A DNA stretch of 10,325 nt from positions 1 to 10,325 of the forward strand of contig JBBIPL010000076.1 in assembly GCA_037442845.1 (NCBI GenBank). The letters run 5' to 3'. The position numbers were made by a program, and so were the translations under genes. The DNA is from PFJX01 sp037442845 (lineage in GTDB: Bacteria > Pseudomonadota > Gammaproteobacteria > Burkholderiales > Thiobacillaceae). Shown here in pieces: positions 6,582 to 10,325 of this stretch (its first letter is position 1; every line of letters starts with the position of its first letter). The notes beneath the pieces are model-generated. The model had not been told where the DNA came from and ran no database searches. It saw nothing but the letters and a program-made list of their open reading frames with translations.

Positions 6582-7502
6582 TCAGACATGGGTGAGCCAG
6601 CCCGCGTGCGCGGCGGAACGGCCCTGCACGCAGTCGAAGTACAGGGCTTGCAGCTTCTCGGTGATAGGCCCGCGCCTGCCCGCGCCGATGACCCGGTTGT
6701 CGAGCTCGCGGATGGGCGTCACTTCGGCGGCGGTGCCGGTGAAGAAGGCCTCGTCGGCTATGTACACCTCGTCGCGGGTGATGCGCTTCTCGATGACCGG
6801 GATGCCGAGTTCCCCCGCGAGCTGGATGATGGTGTCGCGGGTCAGGCCGATCAGCGCCGAGCTGGGGTCGGGCGTGTAGAGCTTGCCGTCGCGCACGATG
6901 AAGACGTTCTCGCCGGAACCCTCGGCGACGAAGCCGTCCACGTCCAGCAGCAGGGCCTCGTCGTAACCGTCCATCTCGGCCTCGCGGTGGGCCAGGATGG
7001 AGTTCATGTAGTTGCCGCTGGCCTTGGCCCGGCACATGGTGACGTTGGAATGATGGCGGGCGAAAGACGAGGTCTTCACGCGGATGCCGTTCTCCAGGGC
7101 TTCTTTGCCCAGGTAAGCGCCCCAGGGCCAGGCGGCGACGATGACGTGGACATTCAGGGTCTTCGCCGAGATGCCCATGGCCTCGGCGCCGTAGAAGGCC
7201 ATCGGCCGGATGTAGCCGGACTTGAGGCCGTTCTCGCGCACTGCGGCGATTTGCGCGGCGATGAGGGTGGCCTTGTCGAAGGGCATCTTCATGCCCAGGA
7301 TATGGGCCGAGTTGAACAGCCGGTCGGTATGCTCGCGCAGGCGGAAAATGGCCGTGCCCTGAGGCGTTTCGTAGGCGCGCACGCCCTCGAACACACCCAT
7401 GCTGTAGTGCAGGGTATGGGTGAGGACGTGGGTAGTGGCTTCCCGCCAGGGAACCATTTTGCCGTCGTACCAGATGACGCCGTCGCGGTCGGCCATGGAC
7501 AT
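6582..7502 (-). CDS. ilvE: Branched-chain amino-acid aminotransferase
   Basis: 306 residues (E. coli IlvE 309). This PLP class IV aminotransferase performs the last step of valine, leucine and isoleucine synthesis, and the first of their breakdown, with 2-oxoglutarate/glutamate as partner. The catalytic lysine is Lys160 in AKASGNY; the cofactor-site EGSGEN lies at 194-199 and GTAAEVTP at 256-263. HYSMGVFEGVRAYET (32-46) is typical of the BCAT subgroup rather than D-amino-acid transaminase or aminodeoxychorismate lyase. In-frame starts exist at 7538, 7502 and 7496. 7502 is chosen because GGAG lies eight bases upstream; 7538 falls inside a probable promoter. First gene of an operon with the zinc-finger and DUF302 genes. 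Confidence 0.95.
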   Translation of the reverse strand: MSMADRDGVIWYDGKMVPWREATTHVLTHTLHYSMGVFEGVRAYETPQGTAIFRLREHTDRLFNSAHILGMKMPFDKATLIAAQIAAVRENGLKSGYIRPMAFYGAEAMGISAKTLNVHVIVAAWPWGAYLGKEALENGIRVKTSSFARHHSNVTMCRAKASGNYMNSILAHREAEMDGYDEALLLDVDGFVAEGSGENVFIVRDGKLYTPDPSSALIGLTRDTIIQLAGELGIPVIEKRITRDEVYIADEAFFTGTAAEVTPIRELDNRVIGAGRRGPITEKLQALYFDCVQGRSAAHAGWLTHV

Positions 7503-7516
7503 GTTGCGAACTCCGG

Positions 7517-7544
7517 AATGCGCTGAAAAGAGGCGCATTTTATC
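7517..7544 (-). promoter_or_regulatory. Possible ilvE promoter with overlapping dyad
   Basis: On the - strand TGGGATAAAAT (7547-7537) offers an extended -10 (TGG then GATAAA) or TAAAAT. No -35 element is evident. It runs directly into AATGCGC-N9-GCGCATT (7539-7533 with 7523-7517), a perfect seven-base inverted repeat at about the expected transcription start. The dyad ends 14 bases before the ilvE ATG. It could be an operator or a leader hairpin. Confidence 0.3.
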
Positions 7545-7634
7545 CCAGCGGCGGCGCGGACTGGCTATATCGGCAACGCGCGGGCGCCATCCGGGAATAT
7601 GCCGGTCCTGGGCGAGGCCGGCGGCCCCGCCGCG

Positions 7635-8936
7635 TTACGCCTTGCCCACCACCAGCCCCTCCCACTCGCTCGTATACCCTGGCGTCAGCCTCTCCCTGCG
7701 CATCGCCCAGGATGGCCTGCCGCCCTCGGCTGCGAAGAACAGGGAGCCCTTCCCCATCCGCGCGTTGATGCTGTCCAGCGCGGCGAGCAGTCGATTCCGC
7801 CGGTCGTCGTCCGGCACCGATTCCAGCCCGAACAATTCTCCCTGCCGTACCGTCCGCGGCGCCAGATCGACCAGCATCACGCCCGCCTTCTTGTAGCGGA
7901 AGCCGGTCTTGAAGATCCGGTTCAGTCCGCTTCTGGCCGCCTGGATCAGCCGCGCCGTGTCATGCGTGGGGCTGGCAAAGCTCACCAGCGCCGCCGGGTG
8001 GTATTGCGGCTCGCCGGGAATGAAGGGGTTCGTGGAAACGAAGACCTGGATTCCTCCGGCCGACTGCCCCTCGCGCCGCAGCTTCACCGCCGCCCGCGCC
8101 GCATAGGTGGACACCGCCTCCAGCAGGTCCGCCCTGGTCGTGAGCAAGTGGCCGAAGCTGCGCGACGAGACGATCTGTTTCTTTGGCGGCGGCGCTTCCT
8201 CCAGGTGGATGCAGGCGACGCCGTTCAGCTCCCGGATGGTCCGCTCCAGCACCACGCTGAAGCGCTGTCTCAGCGTCCGCGCATCCGCCATCTTCAGGTC
8301 CTGGGCGGAACGGATGCCCAGTTCCCGCAGCTTCGCCGCCCAGCGCGGGCCGATGCCCCAGACATCCTGTACGTCGATCTCGCTGAAGTAACGCACCTGC
8401 CGCCACGGCGGAAGATCCTCCAGGTTGCACACGCCGATGGCCTTGAAGTCGGGATGCTTCTTCGCCAGCCGGTTGGCGAGCTTGGCCAGGGTCTTGGTGG
8501 GGCCGATGCCCACCCCCACCGGAATGCCGGTCCACCGCCTGACCTGGTTGCGCATGCGCATGCCGTGCTCGGTCAGGTCCCAATGCCTGAAGCCGTTGAA
8601 GCGCAGGAAGGATTCGTCGATGGAATACACCTCCTGCTCCGGGCTGTAGCCGGCGATGACGCTCATCATGCGCCGGCTCATGTCGGCATAGAGGGTGTAG
8701 TTGGAGGACAGCGCCAGCCCCCCGTGGCGCTTGAGCAGGTCGCGGATCTGGAAGTGGGGCTCTCCCATCTTGATGCCCAGCGCCTTGGCCTCGTCGCTCA
8801 TCGCCACGGCGCAGCCGTCGTTGTTGGACAGCACCACCACCGGCCGGCCCTCGAGCGCGGGATCGAACACCCGCTCGCAGGAGACGTAGAAGTTGTTGCC
8901 GTCCACCAGGGCATACAGGTGGGGCGTGCGGGCCAT
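7635..8936 (-). CDS. umuC: DNA polymerase V catalytic subunit UmuC
   Basis: 433 residues, slightly longer than E. coli UmuC (422). A Y-family translesion polymerase that needs UmuD' and RecA. Palm residues: Asp12 in ALVDGNNFYVSCERVF and Asp107-Glu108 in SIDESFL. The finger motif GIPVGVGIGPTKTLAKLAN (137-155) and the thumb helix-hairpin motif DVWGIGPRWAAKL (191-203) follow. The little-finger region reaches about 355, then QGELF (365-369) fits the QxxLF sliding-clamp motif. The C-terminus, ending YTSEWEGLVVGKA, is the DUF4113 tail typical of UmuC and separates it from DinB. The start at 8936 has GAGGG seven bases upstream, overlapping the umuD stop, so translation is probably coupled. No residue needed for catalysis is missing. 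Confidence 0.96.
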   Translation of the reverse strand: MARTPHLYALVDGNNFYVSCERVFDPALEGRPVVVLSNNDGCAVAMSDEAKALGIKMGEPHFQIRDLLKRHGGLALSSNYTLYADMSRRMMSVIAGYSPEQEVYSIDESFLRFNGFRHWDLTEHGMRMRNQVRRWTGIPVGVGIGPTKTLAKLANRLAKKHPDFKAIGVCNLEDLPPWRQVRYFSEIDVQDVWGIGPRWAAKLRELGIRSAQDLKMADARTLRQRFSVVLERTIRELNGVACIHLEEAPPPKKQIVSSRSFGHLLTTRADLLEAVSTYAARAAVKLRREGQSAGGIQVFVSTNPFIPGEPQYHPAALVSFASPTHDTARLIQAARSGLNRIFKTGFRYKKAGVMLVDLAPRTVRQGELFGLESVPDDDRRNRLLAALDSINARMGKGSLFFAAEGGRPSWAMRRERLTPGYTSEWEGLVVGKA

Positions 8937-8946
8937 GGCAGAGCCC

Positions 8947-9510
8947 TCAGCGCAGCTTGCGCACCACGCCCTTCACCACCCCCCAGATGGTGAGTTCCTG
9001 GCCGGTCTTGAAGTCGATGGGCGGATAGTCGGGGTGATGCGGCAGCAAACGCACCCAGCCGTTGTCGATGGCCAGTTGCTTGACCGTGAGTTCGCCGTCG
9101 ATCACCGCCAGCACGATATCGCCATGGCGGGCCTCCAGGGCACGGTCGACGGCGATGATGTCGCCGTCGAGGATGCCGGCCCCGGTCATGGAGTGGCCCT
9201 TCACCCGCACGTAGAAAGTGGCCGCCTCGTGCTCCACCAGATACTGGTTGAGATCCAGGCCGCCCTCGGCATAGTCCTCGGCGGGGCTGGGGAAACCGGC
9301 CGGCACGCTGCCGTCGAACAGGGGCAGGGCCAGCTTCATCCGCCTGTCCGGCATCCCCACCGGCTCGATGTCGCCCCAGGCGCGGACGCGGGGCTGCGTC
9401 AGGTAAGCCCTGACCTCGTCCACCCGGCTCACCGGGATGCGGACGACCTTGCTGGGTTCCGGCCCGGGCTTGCGACCGGCACCGGGACGTTTGCCGCCGT
9501 GGCTCGACAT
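8947..9510 (-). CDS. umuD: UmuD-like S24 protease with basic N-terminal extension
   Basis: 187 residues against 139 in E. coli UmuD. From about residue 69 it matches UmuD: the self-cleavage site is Ala71-Gly72 in PAGFPSPAEDY, nucleophile Ser107 in GHSM, general base Lys144 in LTVKQL, and a C-terminal WGVVKGVVRKLR. RecA-driven cleavage would give UmuD', the partner of UmuC. The first 46 residues are extra: a Gly/Arg/Lys-rich tract GGKRPGAGRKPG (5-16), then a strand-helix-like KVVRIPVSRVDEVRAYL (21-37). The start at 9510 has AGGAG six bases upstream and no better internal start exists, so the extension is likely translated. It is not a LexA: the usual winged-helix domain is absent. Ten bases separate it from umuC. 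Confidence 0.92.
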   Translation of the reverse strand: MSSHGGKRPGAGRKPGPEPSKVVRIPVSRVDEVRAYLTQPRVRAWGDIEPVGMPDRRMKLALPLFDGSVPAGFPSPAEDYAEGGLDLNQYLVEHEAATFYVRVKGHSMTGAGILDGDIIAVDRALEARHGDIVLAVIDGELTVKQLAIDNGWVRLLPHHPDYPPIDFKTGQELTIWGVVKGVVRKLR

Positions 9511-9540
9511 GGCGCGCTCCTGATAGATGTTACGTGATTC

Positions 9541-9569
9541 AAGATAGCACGCGCCAACGGGGGAGGCAA
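9541..9569 (-). promoter_or_regulatory. Possible umuDC promoter, no LexA box seen
   Basis: On the - strand TTGCCT (9569-9564), a 17-base spacer and TATCTT (9546-9541), each matching four of six consensus bases. The leader would be about 25 bases. No CTG-N10-CAG is visible between 9511 and 9600, unlike a standard SOS promoter. The -35 overlaps a GAGGC-AAAA-GCCTC dyad (9563-9576). Confidence 0.35.
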
Positions 9570-9613
9570 AAGCCTCAAACCGACTTGCCGCCCTGCAAAA
9601 TCAGGAGGTACTT

Positions 9614-9655
9614 ATGCACAACGCCCACCTTGACAGGCCGCAAAACCGGGCGTAG
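9614..9655 (+). CDS. Possible 13-codon mini-gene with ideal ribosome-binding site
   Basis: AGGAGGT sits at 9602-9608, five bases (counting from AGGAGG) before an ATG opening a 13-residue frame (MHNAHLDRPQNRA) that ends in TAG. The site is the best Shine-Dalgarno match noticed in the window. The peptide resembles nothing I know. It may be a leader peptide, the stump of a deleted gene, or chance. Confidence 0.15.
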   Translation: MHNAHLDRPQNRA

Positions 9656-9727
9656 GTCTCACATCCGGGGCATGCTCCCTAAGCCATTGTTTTATCGAGT
9701 GTAATGATCTGCATAAATTCTGGGCGG

Positions 9728-9749
9728 ACGCGACAAGCCCGTGTCGCGT
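9728..9749. repeat. Perfect 8-base inverted repeat
   Basis: ACGCGACA and TGTCGCGT flank the six-base loop AGCCCG. No T-run follows on either strand, so it is not a standard terminator. It lies about 30 bases from the DnaA-like boxes; its function is unknown. Confidence 0.45.
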
Positions 9750-9776
9750 AAGCGTTTATGACGGTTTCGTGCCGAT

Positions 9777-9797
9777 TTGTTCACAGACTTATCCACA
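9777..9797 (+). promoter_or_regulatory. Pair of DnaA-box-like sequences
   Basis: TTATCCACA (9789-9797) is an exact consensus DnaA box. TTGTTCACA (9777-9785) lies three bases before it in the same orientation, with two mismatches, giving a 12-base period. A weaker TTGTCCACC occurs on the - strand at 9811-9803. No dnaA, dnaN or rep gene is in the window. Confidence 0.4.
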
Positions 9798-10028
9798 ACT
9801 CTGGTGGACAACCCGGAAAGTCCGTTCCGGCTGAAGCAGTTCATGCCGACACGTGTGAAAGCGCTTTAAGAGATACGCATATTTCGATGCGCCGAGGGGG
9901 GCGGCCGGCATCCTGAAGCGGCTGCCCGGCTTCATGTCGGCTTCGGCGGCGATCGCCATGAGGACCACGGCCGGCGGGTTGCCGCCTTCCGCGAACCACT
10001 TCCTGATGGCCCAGGACAGCAGGCTCAT
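9789..10028 (-). pseudogene. Remnant of an unknown small gene inside the chimeric frame
   Basis: Downstream of the intron junction an ATG at 10028 starts MSLLSWAIRKWFAEGG and continues with GC-rich, gene-like codons to about RFRMPAAP (near 9893). Composition then falls and the likeness to coding sequence fades. The ATG overlaps, as ATGA, a TGA in another frame that closes ...DAQEWLQDRMAPNS. Such stop/start overlap is the mark of coupled genes, so the intron fragment seems joined to the boundary between two older genes, the first reduced to its last codons. I do not recognise either product. The frame as it stands would encode 79 residues. Confidence 0.3.
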
Positions 10029-10325
10029 GAATTCGGCGCCATCCTGTCCTGCAGCCATTCCTGGGCATCGCACCTTCCGGCTGCGCACATACGCATTGCA
10101 GTCGTCGGCATGGCGCGCAAAGCAATGGCCGTGCTGCTCCAACACCTTATCCACTTCATCAAGCATCACATTCGCCAGCAGCGGTGACAGTGGCCCGCCT
10201 TGCGGCATGCCTTGATACCGTTCCAGCACTACGCCATCGCTCATGATGCCGCTGTTCAGATACGCCCGAATCAGCCGGATGATCCCGGCGTCGTCGGTGC
10301 GCTTCCGTAGGCGGTCAATGAGGAT
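9789..10325 (-). pseudogene. Group II intron reverse transcriptase fragment fused to unrelated sequence
   Basis: The frame is open at the window edge and runs to a TAA at 9789. The first 84 residues from 10325 to about 10074 are the middle of a group II intron-encoded reverse transcriptase (LtrA type). They include GMPQGGPLSPLLANV (39-53), and CFARHADDCNAYVRSRK (68-84) holds the catalytic box. Intact enzymes have YADD; here Tyr is His. After VRSRK the sequence stops resembling the family: the remaining RT, maturase (domain X) and any endonuclease domains are missing, and I see no domain V/VI RNA downstream. The 95-residue tail is foreign. It is most likely a dead, truncated intron. The part beyond the right edge cannot be judged. 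Confidence 0.8.

Larger units (their letters stand above)
9511..9788. other. Noncoding stretch between umuD and the intron fragment
   Basis: 278 bases without a supportable gene. The part from about 9680 to 9720 is notably AT-rich for this window. Visible items are the possible umuDC promoter, a 13-codon frame with an ideal ribosome-binding site (9614-9655), a perfect eight-base inverted repeat (9728-9749), and at the right edge DnaA-box-like sequences. No terminator, tRNA or known repeat family was recognised. Confidence 0.5.

Noticed and set aside
9563..9576. GAGGC-AAAA-GCCTC hairpin as a terminator
   Set aside because: Five-pair stem with no T-run after it on either strand.
9690..9716. 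Possible Xer/dif-like core near GTGTAATGATCTGCATAAATT
   Set aside because: Only partial likeness to one half-site; the arms and six-base centre do not fit a dif or cer site.
1..10325. CRISPR arrays, insertion-sequence ends, rRNA or tRNA genes
   Set aside because: No regularly spaced repeats, paired IS ends with target duplications, or RNA gene signatures were found on reading through both strands.

Overview
The window is a GC-rich (roughly two-thirds G+C) piece of bacterial chromosome. Its gene content fits a betaproteobacterium, possibly a Rhodocyclales-type organism. This rests on the pairing of ilvE with a small CHCC zinc-finger gene, the DUF3108 gene beside purine genes, and codon use. 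I see no marker gene that fixes genus or species.

Layout, left to right. A DUF3108 protein gene (+) enters from outside the window and converges with purK; their stop codons abut. purE and purK (-) overlap by 4 bases and together convert AIR to CAIR in purine synthesis. Upstream of them, also on -, is a complete phosphomannomutase/phosphoglucomutase gene (algC type), with a probable terminator between it and purE. A 361-base gap follows. It holds two tandem terminators reading in the - direction, a possible small RNA or attenuated leader, and on the + strand a promoter with an FNR/ANR-like dyad in front of hemN, the oxygen-independent coproporphyrinogen III oxidase. hemN ends at a strong bidirectional terminator shared with a - strand operon: ilvE, a 65-residue zinc-finger protein, and an exported DUF302 protein with a Met-rich N-terminal stretch.

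To the right lies umuD-umuC (-), a DNA polymerase V-type translesion operon. Its UmuD carries about 47 extra basic N-terminal residues, and I find no LexA box before it. The last 800 bases look like accessory debris. There is a noncoding, relatively AT-rich stretch with short dyads and two adjacent DnaA-box-like sequences, then the fragment of a group II intron reverse transcriptase whose YADD motif reads HADD. The fragment fuses in frame to unrelated sequence that itself looks like the junction of two coupled genes.

The left 7.6 kb is ordinary housekeeping DNA (purine, sugar-nucleotide, haem and branched-chain amino-acid metabolism). The right end looks like the edge of a mobile or decayed region. 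I found no complete new defence or mobile system. The best leads are the - strand terminator/RNA locus before algC, the purE operator-like dyad, the UmuD extension and the chimeric sequence at the right edge.
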